Under the pieces are notes generated by a model, which saw only the letters and a list, made by a program, of their open reading frames with translations, searched no databases and had not been told where the DNA came from. The position numbers and the translations under genes are program-made. Below, one piece after another: positions 33,143-43,556 of a DNA stretch of 64,000 nt. How positions within the stretch are numbered: position 1 is the first letter of the stretch; each line of letters opens with the position of its first letter. The stretch is taken from contig CP126207.1 of NCBI GenBank assembly GCA_030272155.1, forward strand, positions 1,550,001 to 1,614,000, written 5' to 3'. Source of the stretch: Tetradesmus obliquus (Eukaryota; Chlorophyta; Chlorophyceae; Sphaeropleales; Scenedesmaceae).

Positions 33143-33504
33143 GCAGCGATGCGCCTAAGGCGTTGCAGGAAACACACCGTCGCAACAGCACTCGTGACAT
33201 GCATGGTGTGCGCGTGGCGCCACATAATGCCATGCGCATGCCCATGCCCACCAGACGTCACAGCGTTGCTGCCCGCAAGCCAGCTGCACTGCAGCTTGGC
33301 AAGCGTACATGCGCTGTGCTTCATGCTTGTCAACCCCAGCGCAGCACATCTGTGTGACTGCTCCTGCCTGCTTTGTGCAGGCGAACAGGCAGGGCGCCCA
33401 TGTTCTGCAGTACTGGAGTTGCACTAGTGCGAAGGCGCTGCAGATTACCGCAGGGATTGCGGTGTGTTGCACTGCGTGGTACGCTACGTCGTGCGTGTAC
33501 GTGC
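33143..33504. other. Host DNA between the two transposons
   Basis: About 360 bp with no recognised gene. It is the spacer between two separate insertions, each with its own AGG target duplication. Confidence 0.5.
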
Positions 33505-33507
33505 AGG

Positions 33508-36355
33508 CACTATGGTCAAGGCCCATCCACAACTCATCCACAAATCGTCCACATCAGGTCATCCACAGTGCCATCCACAGCGGACTACGGCCATCCACAG
33601 GCCATCCACATCCGTCTGGGTCCACATGGCGTGTGGATGAACTTCGCACACTTGTGGATGAAGTTGTGGATAGCGTAAACCAGCCTCGAATCATTGATTA
33701 AACATGTTCAACAATGATATATAACAATAATCGATGATTTCGCGTCGCGCTGGCGCCGGGTACGCGAGCACAGCGTGCAGCAACAGAAGCAGCAGCAGGT
33801 ACAAAGCTTGCAAGGCCAAGTCACTGCTGCTCCTGCTGCACCTGTAGTACCAGGCCACATGTACACAAAAACAGACAAGAATGCCGCAAGATGTGCTATG
33901 TCCCTGCAACGCAACACCATGCTGTGACCTGCCACATGCAACCTGAACCATTGTGTTCTGTCTGATGCTGCTCAGTCAGTAGCATGCTGCTTGCCACTCC
34001 AGCAGCCCGTCTTGCTGTGTCAGGCCGTAAGCTGCTGCTAAACCGTGCATTTGATGGAATGAAAGCTCCACGATGCCTGCTTGCTGCAGCAACACATCGC
34101 ATGCAACTCGGTAACCTGCACATCAGCTTGCACTGCACTGGGCAAGTCAGCAGCAGTCGCAGTAGCAGCAGCAGCAACAACAAAGGCAGCAAAGTGTTTT
34201 AGGGGTCTGTGTTGTACGTGCAACTGCTACAGCAGCGCTGCTGCTGTCAAACCCCCATGCAGGAATTGTACAACTTCGCTGCTTCTTGAAGGAGTGGCCG
34301 GCCGCTGCTGCTGCTTCTCAGCATAGAAGCACTGGCATATCAAGACCCCACACAACATGTGGCGCAAGTCTGACGCTGCTACTGCTGCGGAGGTGATCTG
34401 ACACTAGGCAGGCATGCGATCTGTGTTGCGCTGCAGAACACTGGATGGCGCCCTGCATGCTCAACCTTGCACGTACCTGTCAACAAGTTCCAGACTGTTG
34501 TTGACAGTGAGATTGTTGTGCGCGAGTAAAGCCGTCGCGCTGCAGGCTGCTTGCCTGCAAACAGCCCGATGCACTGGACGAACCTGCAGCAAACCATCAC
34601 GTGTGGTGAGTGCTGTGCAAACGGCAGCTGCTACTGCATTGATGCTTGCAGGCACCCCGTGGTGCGACCCAAGCCAACATGCATCACAGGTGCTGCTGCT
34701 GCTTCTGCTGCCAGTGTTACCGTGATGTCGTGCGCATGCAGGGCAGCCGCTGCAGCAGCTAGTGCCATCACATGCTACTGCAGCCACTGCCAGCTGTTGT
34801 CGTTGCTGTGCACTGCCTCTGGGGTCATGTAGCTGTCGCTGAACCTGTGCTTCTGCTGTACACCTGGCAGCAGATCCTCTCACCTGGCATCAAGCTGTTG
34901 CAGCCGCTGAGTGTGCTGTTGTTGCTTGACATCATCAGCGCAGCTTCACAACTTGGCATCTAATTCAAGGAATGTAGCCGTGGCAGCCTTTGCGCAGTGT
35001 TAAAATGTGCACAAATGCGATCCGTAAGCCATGCATGCGCAACAACATACATGTGAATTCATGCGTGTTCAGTATGCCACACAGCACTGCTTCACTTGCG
35101 CTACCGTGACAAAGCTGTTGCGGGCTAAGCGTTGACCCTACGGCTGATTGCCCCTCACAAATCCACCGCTGACTGCCTGCAGGACAAGATGCACATGCGT
35201 GCAGAGGGACTGCAGTCCGCTGCTGTGCTCGGGTCAGCTGCTGATGTCACCACCTGCCTAGTGGCTTGCACAGCTTGCTCACCTGCTGTCTGCTGCTTTA
35301 CGTTTGGTGCAATAGCAGATCCAGCGTCCAGGATTTGCCGCCCACACATGTGTGCTTTGGCGTGCATGTATGTTGTGGATGCCTGCTGCTGCTCCTGCTG
35401 CTGTGCAACTCCTGCTGCATCAGCTGGCACTAGTGTGGTCAACGCTGCAATAACGCTGCTAGAAACATAGAGTATGTTTATATAGTAACGAAAGTTACTA
35501 TATAACGAATGAAGCAGGCGCACGACAGTGATGGGCCCAGGATTACCCATAGCCATGGTTGCTGTTGGTAGCAGCACTGTTGATCTGGCTGATCCTGGGC
35601 TGGTCACTTGCATTAAACCTGTTGTACTCATTGTAATCGCTACGACGTGATATTTTGCGTGAAGATGTCGTCATCAATCGCTGTAAAAGCAGCCCGGCAG
35701 GTACGCTGCAACCCCTCACGATGCTGTGTACGCAGGCATTACTCAGGCGCAGTTGAAAGCAGGTCCATTGAAGTCAAAGCTTCAATTTCATATGTTGCGC
35801 TTGCATCAGCCATGGGGTGCTCCGCATTAGGGTGGGCTGTCAGTTCCAAACCACGATGTTTGAACAGATGTCAGGAGCGCGACCAATGCTGTCAGGCGCA
35901 TTCTTTCTAACAAACCGTTTGATTCGAAAATTTATTACAATTGGGCGCCCAGTTTGTGCTGGCAGCAAGATGTGCCATCGGCACACCAAGTGCTTCAGCC
36001 CAGTCCTGCAGGGTTGCAAGGGAACTGCAGTAGTACAACAACCACGGCTGAACGATTATAAGTAATAAGAAAGTAGCATAGTCTGCCTCTACCGTGCATG
36101 TGTCCTGCCAGGCCTGCACCTGCACCTGACATCTGGGGCCCCCCAGGAGGGGCTCCTGCAGTACAACTGTTGCGGCTGCACAGGTGTGCTGTCCTTGAAT
36201 AACCATAGAATGCACTTAAAAACACATCCACGGCATCATTTACAGCTTCTGTGAGCAGCCACTGAACAGTCATCCACAGCAGCATGCTGTGGATGCACCA
36301 GTCAGGCGCTGTGGACGACTTGAGGATGGTTTGTGGATCAGGCTTGGCCATAGTG
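33508..36355. mobile_element. DNA transposon 2, CACTA/EnSpm-like, 2848 bp
   Basis: The element begins CACTATGGTCAAGGCCCATC and ends in the inverted form GGCTTGGCCATAGTG, so it has the canonical CACTA terminus. AGG lies on each side (33505-33507 and 36356-36358) as a 3-bp target duplication. Subterminal arrays of ATCCACA and TGTGGAT fill about 33525-33672 and 36265-36340, some forming perfect hairpins (for example around 36271-36295). No transposase domain is recognised inside, so it is probably non-autonomous. Confidence 0.88.
35478..35505. repeat. Perfect 12-bp hairpin with GAAA loop in transposon 2
   Basis: TTATATAGTAAC is followed by GAAA and the exact complement GTTACTATATAA. A GNRA-type tetraloop on a perfect AT-rich stem stands out in GC-richer DNA. 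Confidence 0.8.
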
Positions 36356-36358
36356 AGG

Positions 36359-37911
36359 CACGGTGAAGCTCTCTATGCACATGATGCCCATGGCATGGGC
36401 CCCGGCATGATGCTGCCACTCTTGCAGTTGATGCTGCGCTGTAAAGGCTCACTGCAGTGCATGACACTCCTGCTGCTGCTGGTGGTGGTGTTGCTTTGGA
36501 GTTACACTCCTACAACCTCGCCCTTTTGGGGATCACGTGTACGTGTACTTGGCTCAAGTTGGCTTGCAGCAACACTGTTGCTTGTTGAACACAGCACTTG
36601 ACGTGATCCAGTTGTGTTCACATGTCTGTAGCTGCAGCAGCACCTGGCAGACTCTGTTTGTGCAAGCCCAGTACAAGTCTGGTGTGTAAAATATGGTATA
36701 AGCCGTTGTCTTTCACAGCTGCTCGGCAGCCGTCATTTATCACATGTGGCTTGCAGCATCACCTGCTGAACACATCCAATGTGTTGTGGGGCCCAGTAGC
36801 AGTACATCGTCTTGTGCAGTACATCGTCTTGTGCAGCTGCCAGTGGCCTGCCAGGCCACATGGCATGTGGCCTGGTAGTACAGATGGACTCAGGCAGCCC
36901 TGATAGCTGGCAGCAGGACTGCTTTTGATGATGATGATGCCACTGCTGCTGTTGCTGCTCTGTAGCTTGAGATGTACAGTGTGCCATATATCATGAGGAC
37001 TGCATGTTCTCTGGTTGATGTGCCCTGTCGGTTGTGGAAGCGTTCCGCATCATCAGACAAGCTCCGGGCAAGAATTGCAGAAACAACCGTTTTATGAAAG
37101 ACCTCTCATTACAACCATCTTAGCCTGTTGCAGAGCTTGCAAGGCAGTCCTTTCTTCCACATCAAACTTCCAGCAAATCACAGAGTTGCACCAAATGTGC
37201 ATGCAGTACACCACCGCGGCGGGTACTCCAAAGTACTACTATCAAATTTCTGAAAACAGTTTGCACGACTGGAAGACAGCAGAATGTTATTACAGCTCAT
37301 GCTTCTCACTGCAACAGAGCCTCTCAGGCAATGATTTGGGTAAGTCAAACACAAGTGCGACCCGACAGCACCCCATCGCCATACTCTCGGAAAGATGCCA
37401 ACGGCAAGCCCACTGGCTTTCCATCACATAGCCATTCCTCTGGTCAGTACTAGTGCAGCACCGAAGTAGCTGGCTGCTGCTGAACACAGAATAATATATA
37501 CGTGCCCAGCTGCGAGCAGCGCCTGCGGGCAGTCACTTCCCACAGGCAACACTGCAAGAGCATGCAACATTTAGAAAAGCAACGCAGATGCATCGCTGCA
37601 CTGACCACTACAAGGATTCTCAGTATGAAACGGCTACAAGGTGCTTGCAGGATCGAAAAACAGTGTGCGTATGCGTCACAGCCAAGCTGCGCCTTTCAAT
37701 GTAGCAGCAGCCTGAAATCCAGCTTTGCAAGGTTTTCAACACATACACAAATGTGGCCTGGCACGGCTCAAGTCAGATACCCTCAAGAGATGCTGTCCGC
37801 AAGCAAGTTGGCTCTCTGCCATGGTGCAGCCGATGTTCAGGCCAGTGCAGCACCACAGCTGCTCTCTGCACCGCACATGAGCTGGCTGCAGCTGTGCATG
37901 AGAACCTCAAA
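36359..37911. other. No gene recognised
   Basis: Small features only: an 18-bp tandem duplication (AGTACATCGTCTTGTGC) at about 36805-36840 and an inverted repeat CCAGGCCACAT-GGC-ATGTGGCCTGG near 36856-36880. Frames are short and not protein-like. Confidence 0.4.
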
Positions 37912-37963
37912 ACATTGCACTGCTCTTTGCAGCCCATAACGCGTACAGCAGCAGCACCACATG
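37912..37963. repeat. 52-bp direct repeat, left copy
   Basis: It starts ACATTGCACTGCTCTTTGCA and matches 39231-39282 with one mismatch. The two copies are 1.3 kb apart and enclose a degenerate tandem array. They could be ends of a small element or leftovers of a segmental duplication. Confidence 0.8.
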
Positions 37964-38269
37964 TTCAGACCAGTGCAGCACCACAGCTGCTTTCAGCACC
38001 GCACATGAGCTGACTGCACCTGTACACGTGGGCGATGATTACAGCTGTGATAACTGCTGCAGCTGCGTGGCATCCGCTGACGCACAACATGTGGCAGCAT
38101 TCACTCTCACAGGCAATGCTGCAAGAGCTGACGCAACTCTCCAAAGCATGAACGGCACACCAATGCAAATAACGACGATCACAAGTAATACTAGTATCAG
38201 GTGTCTGGCAACTGCTTGCAATGCAGTTCCCATGCAAAGCATGCATGTGCGACTGCAGATCCTGACCAT

Positions 38270-38800
38270 CAAAGTGTGATGCGACTCTCCAGCATGGAGG
38301 CATGTGCAAACACAGATAAAGACAATCACACAAGAGGGGACACTCAAGAGCGCTGGCGTGTACAACAACAAATCATGCAGATCATCTGTAACCTGAAGTT
38401 ACAGCCATGTGAACGCCAGGCATGTAGGCATGTGCAAATGCGCATCATGACATGCACGCGCAACTGGACTCTCAAGCTGTAGGCATGTGCAGATACAAAC
38501 GAGTACATTGACATGCGATGGGACTCTAGAAATGCAGGCTTGTGCAACTGCCAATCAAGACAGTCACGGCGTTCCCAACCTCAAGGACACATGCAAGTGC
38601 AAATGCACGTTGCAATAGCTACACGCCCCTCAAAAGCTGGCTGCATGCAAGCTGCACAACAGTGCCCAGCTACTTCACAGCACCGCTAGCACTCACATGA
38701 CACAAGCAATGCTGCGAGAGCTCATGCAACTTTCAGGAATGCAGGCATGTGCAGACACAAATCAAGAAATCATGCTGATGCAACTCTCAAATAGGCATGC
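38270..38800. repeat. Degenerate tandem array around GGCATGTGCA words
   Basis: Units of roughly 70-110 bp share CAACTCTCAAG or GGGACTCTAGA, then TAGGCATGTGCAAATGC and AATCAAGACAATCA-like words. They are strongly diverged, so the array is old. Confidence 0.6.
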
Positions 38801-38861
38801 ATAAGCAAATGCAAACCATGGCTTCTACAAGTGATGATAATAACAAGTGGCGGGCAATTTT

Positions 38862-38923
38862 GACTCAAGCTGAGTTCTGGTCACGCTGGCAATTGCTAGC
38901 ATGACCGGAACTCGGCTTGAGTT
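38862..38923. repeat. 24-bp imperfect inverted repeat
   Basis: Arms GACTCAAGCTGAGTTCTGGT.. (38862-38885) and ..ACCGGAACTCGGCTTGAGTT (38900-38923) pair with few mismatches around a 14-base loop. It could form a stable RNA or cruciform hairpin. No element boundary is apparent. Confidence 0.75.
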
Positions 38924-39230
38924 ATCAACAGGCTGTGCCACTCACTGCAGTCACAGCTGAACAGCCTCTACTAGAGTTCCAAGTAAATATTGAGCACGGC
39001 TCGCACAAGTTTGATTTGACAGAAACAGCATGGTACTTGCAACAGATAGAAAAACGCATCGTTGCATGTAGGCAGCTGGCCGCCGTTACGCCCTTAGTAC
39101 TGAGTGAGCACACACTGATGCCCACAGCAACTGATCAGTACATGATAACCTCAAAACGCAGCATGCATGCTGATGTTAGCACTGCCGCCAGCGTCACTCG
39201 TATACTCGTTAATTATGCAGCAGGCAAGGA

Positions 39231-39282
39231 ACATTGCACTGCTCTTTGCAGCCCGTAACGCGTACAGCAGCAGCACCACATG
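39231..39282. repeat. 52-bp direct repeat, right copy
   Basis: Partner of 37912-37963 (one mismatch). Confidence 0.8.
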
Positions 39283-39789
39283 CTGCACAACTCCGCTACG
39301 CTACCACATGTGTTGTGCGGAACCGCAATGACTACAAATGCAATAGGGTGTCAGCACCAAGTACTGCAGCACAGGTATGCAACCTGAAGCACCTTCAGGA
39401 TTGGACCATGCTTGGTGCACATCACTACACACGCCTAGTACCGCAACAGGAGGGGTGTTGCCAGCCATGTGCAGACCCCGCCTTGCAGAATGTGCCCCAC
39501 AACGCCAAGCTGCAATACCGTGCACATGAGTCACTGCCGCAAAACTTCGCTCAACAGCATCGCTGCCTCAGAAGAGACGCTGCCACACGCAGATTTCCGC
39601 CCATTTTCAGAGTCGCAAGCCATTTCATGCCTGCTGCGCACACGTGCCGCCTGCTATTGCTTTGCTCCACCAGCTGTTGCAGGCAGTCCTCGCCAGGTTT
39701 GTGCATCCCTGCAGGGTAGGGCTTGGCGTGCCTGGCACCACCGCCCTCACAGAGTACACAACTGCAGACGGACCTCCTGCTGTACTGCA

Positions 39790-40710
39790 GGTGGTGACTG
39801 CGGATATATAACAAGCCTTGATGACTGCATTAGCTGATGCGTCAAGCTGGGCAGCGAAGATGGGGTAGCTGCTTGCAACTGGATATCAGTTGCTTGGCGG
39901 GCTTTGGTAGCAGGTGCTGCTCCACGAGCCACCAATCTGCTTGCAGGCGCTGATGTCGGCATACTTGCTGCTTCAAAGCCCGCGAGCGCCAGCAACCGCT
40001 TGACCCAGCTAACAAACTCGGTGTGCCCAAAGGGCACGTACGCACCCTCAGAGGTACAACGAAAAGGGGCCTCCTAAGGGGCCGGCACCAACGCCACATA
40101 TAAAACCCACCACAGGGTCCAACGGGTGGCCTCTGCGGCCAGCCACCACCACAGTGTGAGTGGAATCCTGGTACTGGGAGTTTCTCATGAACCGCAACAT
40201 AACACAAGGGCAGTGCTGCGCACGATCGACCACAACATCACGGCGCAGCAACGACCGCTGAACATGAGACAGGCTGCGCGAGGCAGCGCACACATTGGCC
40301 TTGCGCAGGAACGCGGCAAAGACAATCAGCATGGCGGTGAACACCATGAGCTCAACCGGAGAAGACAAACACACCACACGCAGCACACACATCAGGATAA
40401 AAGGCGTGATGGGCAGCTTGCGCTGCACAGCCTTCGACGCACGGTGCAGGCCTGCCAAACACTGCTGCAGGCCCCAAAACCCAGAGAAACGACCCACCCA
40501 ACCACGCTCTAACAGGAATCGCTGCAAGCCCTTGAGACAGGTCTTAAGTTTGGACAGACCAGGTTTGCTTCTCCTGCGGCTGGTGCGCCTGCGCCCCATT
40601 CGCCATTGGTGCAGGTGGACTGCCAGGAGGTGCCAGCGTTTGCGGCGGCTCCGCGGGCGCATGTGGCGCTGCATGTGGCGCCTGATGCTGCTGGGATGTC
40701 GCACGCCCAC
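39790..40710 (-). pseudogene. Decayed tyrosine recombinase (integrase-like)
   Basis: The minus-strand frame 40048-40710 contains LKTCLKGLQRF, then RKLPITPFILMCVLR, a hydrophobic helix, FLRKANVC and a LRRDVVVD stretch. These follow the order of the eukaryotic tyrosine-recombinase (DIRS/Crypton-like) family, where KLPITP, FFRKSN and R-SD words mark the core. In an overlapping frame, 39800-40037 continues with GHTEFVSWVKRLLALAGFEA. A third frame gives a GGSWSSTCYQ word resembling the C-terminal catalytic-Tyr region. I do not see an intact HxxR box. The frame changes and missing box mean it is inactive. No reverse transcriptase is visible nearby, so DIRS against Crypton cannot be decided. Confidence 0.6.
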
Positions 40711-41122
40711 ACACCATCGCCCGGAGGTGCAGCGGCGGGCTGGGTGCCGCAGCTTGCCGGGGGCACTGCAGCAGGGTCATGGACGGGGCGACAGCGACAG
40801 CATGATACCACGTGGTCAGCTGGATGGGCAGGCATCTGCCGGCCAACAGGCAGCTGTGTGCGGCAGGGACGGTGCTGGCTTGGTGCGTGTGCGCTCGCGT
40901 GTGTGCAACACTTGCATGTCCCTGCTGATGTGGACTGTTGGCAGATGTGGAAGCTGGCTGGCGACTAACTGGCAACCACAACGCATGCAGTTGAGCAGGG
41001 GCCCACGGGCTTGGGAACAGGCCTGGGAGCGCCGGAAGCTCCTGCAGGTCGTGGCAGCCACTGCAGCTGAGGGTGATGAGGCTGCAATGATCAGAGAGTG
41101 ATGTGGAGTGACACCAAATCAA
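40711..41122 (-). pseudogene. Pro/Ala-rich region upstream of the recombinase
   Basis: A minus-strand frame (40544-41122) is Pro/Ala/His/Gln-rich and ends at a stop where the recombinase continues in another frame. It may be the N-terminal spacer of the same decayed gene. No domain is seen. Confidence 0.3.
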
Positions 41123-42517
41123 GCGCCTTGAGAAACTGGGTCAGCAGCCGGCGCACCCAACCCTGCACACAATTGCACAGGAGTTGCGTGCGGTGTGCTG
41201 TGATTGTCTAGGGTGTTGTCTGGGCATGACTTGCCAACAGGGCTTGCTCAGGGAGTAGTTGGTATGCAACTGCAACGGCAGCTGTTGTCGCCTGGTGACA
41301 GTACCGTCAGGTGTGGTGTGGGGTTACACTCAGCCAGATTCCAGTGCTCTTGCATAAAGGCACGGCTGGCTCTCAAGCACAAGCACATTATGGAGCACTG
41401 CCGGTGTTGTTCAGAAAAAAAGAATGCATGACAGTGGATATGGCTGCGATTACGATGATGACGGAGGATGTGGCTGCAATCAAAGTGATGGTTTGATAAC
41501 TATCACACAGAGAGTTTCCCAGTGGAGTGCACGTCATCTGTTAGTGGTGTGCCATAGTGGCTGCTGCTCACGCAGCGTCCATGGCTGTTGTTTGACGACG
41601 CTGGCTTGAAGGGCTGAGAGTTTCAAATGCCTCAAGTGTCTTTTCTTGTTGGCTTCATTGCTTTAGCTTCATATCGTGATATTTACCTTGATATATAATA
41701 ACAAATCTTGAGTATTGTGTGGTTGAGTTTCCATGAGAGGGGAAGCTCACAGGTCGAGCGCACAACAGTCAGGCACTGCATCAATGCCTGGAGATAATGA
41801 GGTCGTTGCACCTTGCATGATGAGAAGGGCGAGAGCAGTGATGAGGGTGACAATGGCTATGGTGTCACAGTGTTGTTACTTATGAAGATGATGATGGTGG
41901 TGACTCACCATGATGTAACTCCTTATATAAGCCATATATGGCTGGTCCCCCTGACTTCCAACAGCTGCAGCAGACACACACCAGGATATTTGAACTTGAA
42001 GCAGCCGTGGTGGCGGCGGCCCCTTCTAGCGTGCGAGGCAGCATCATGGTGCATCCAGCTACTGCACAATGGCTTTCTTGCAGCAACTGTTCATAAGCTG
42101 TTGCCAGGAACAAGTGAGGGTAAGGAGCGCGGCCCTTCTGTTATGCGTATGCTTGTAATGAATGCAATCGGCAGCTTTCTTTACATGTCCACGCCATTAT
42201 CTGCCAGGTGACGCAGTGTATTAGCAGCATGCAGCGGTGCAGCTTTGGCTGCTATACAACGCGTACCCAACTGGGTGTGCATGTGCATGCGTGCACCGTG
42301 CACAGCAGCGCTATGCAGCCATATGCGTACTTGGGGTTTCACAGCACACCTGCTGCCACGCCGCGGCGGTGTGGCGGCCACATGGGCTCTGTGTGGCAGT
42401 GCCATTATGTAGTGGCTACATACGCAAGCATGTCACAAGTTTACAGTGTACACACGCAGTGCATCCTGCTGGTAACTGAACACAATGATGGCTCATCCAC
42501 AGTGCCCAAACCCACCC
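41123..42517. other. No gene recognised; TATA-like word
   Basis: A TATATAAG word at 41934-41941 (plus) is followed by no convincing coding exon. GATGATGATGG-type repeats lie at 41450-41480 and 41885-41900. A plus-strand frame at 41813-42211 is open but unrecognised. Confidence 0.35.
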
Positions 42518-43165
42518 TCAGTATAAGATACGTTCAACCCACTTGACTTCAGAGACTTGAATGCCAGCACTCTTCAACAGGAATCCTTCGTATGACGCTC
42601 CTGTAGGCACCGTGCGGCCAGTGGCATCATGCCATGATGGCATGCTGAACTTCAGACGGTCTGTGCATCCTCTTGTCGATCTGTACCGGTAGCATTGCAA
42701 GCCTAAGGAAGGAATGTGGCTTCTTAAATCAGCAGGCGTCAACAGAAGCTGGTAGAGCATGCCACGAAGTAGAAGCTCAGGCCTTTTGCAGCCCAGTGCT
42801 GCAGCTGTTGACTGGCAGCAGTAGCAGTAGCAGCGACTGGCAGCAGTAGCAGCGACATGCCGGGTGAGCACAGCCATCATGCCATTACTTGACCGTTTTA
42901 AGACGTAAAGTTCATTAACACGATTGCTGTGGCGCAGCGCGTGCTGCTTCGCTGCTGACATTGTTTCGAAACCAACACAACACACCATGAACAACGCTTT
43001 GGCAGCAGTTAGGCATAGCACGAAGCCGTATTGACTTGAACTAAGTACACCAGTGACAAAGTTGACCCGATCAAACGCCTTGCACGTCACTTGTTGTCGA
43101 ACCCGGTTTGCCTCTGGCTGGGGCCCCCTCGAGCAGCCAGGGCTCGCAGGTGTTCCTTCTGGCAC
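42518..43165 (-). CDS. Unassigned 215-aa open frame
   Basis: This is the longest open frame in the region free of CAG repeats. Its C-terminal half (ELLLRGMLYQLLLTPADLRS through SAGIQVSEVKWVERILY) is reasonably protein-like. No family is recognised and there is a second open frame overlapping its start. It would be divergent to the eIF4B-like gene, with the start codons about 390 bp apart. It may be chance. Confidence 0.25.
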   Translation of the reverse strand: MPEGTPASPGCSRGPQPEANRVRQQVTCKAFDRVNFVTGVLSSSQYGFVLCLTAAKALFMVCCVGFETMSAAKQHALRHSNRVNELYVLKRSSNGMMAVLTRHVAATAASRCYCYCCQSTAAALGCKRPELLLRGMLYQLLLTPADLRSHIPSLGLQCYRYRSTRGCTDRLKFSMPSWHDATGRTVPTGASYEGFLLKSAGIQVSEVKWVERILY

Positions 43166-43305
43166 GCGGAACGTTGTTGAGCTGTGATACTGAAACTGTT
43201 TGGAGGTCCCCTTTCTTTATCTGGACAGCTCAGGCGCAGGCACAGTTTTGAGTCGCTTGCAGCTGGCTCCAGACAGCCGCCCATCAATAGGGTGAGGCAG
43301 CATTG

Positions 43306-43313
43306 TATATAAG
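43306..43313 (+). promoter_or_regulatory. Candidate TATA box for the eIF4B-like gene
   Basis: TATATAAG lies 251 bp before the ATG. Transcription starting about 30 bp downstream would give a 5' UTR near 215 nt. Confidence 0.5.
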
Positions 43314-43556
43314 CCCCAAACATGTAGCTGCAGCGCCCATCAAGCAGCCAGCGGACGCTGCACATCAGATCTGTGTTCGCAGAAGCAGTTTGCTGCTCGC
43401 AAGTCGAGTACGCGCCTTGTTGTGGGCCACGCTGTGCTGAACATCATTTCGTCGAGCAGATCTTCTGTTTTTGCCACCAACTGACGTGCTGCTGCGCCTG
43501 TGCCATGCTTTCATGCAGTTGGCGCCCAGCAAGCAGCAGGTAGTCAACAGCCGACC

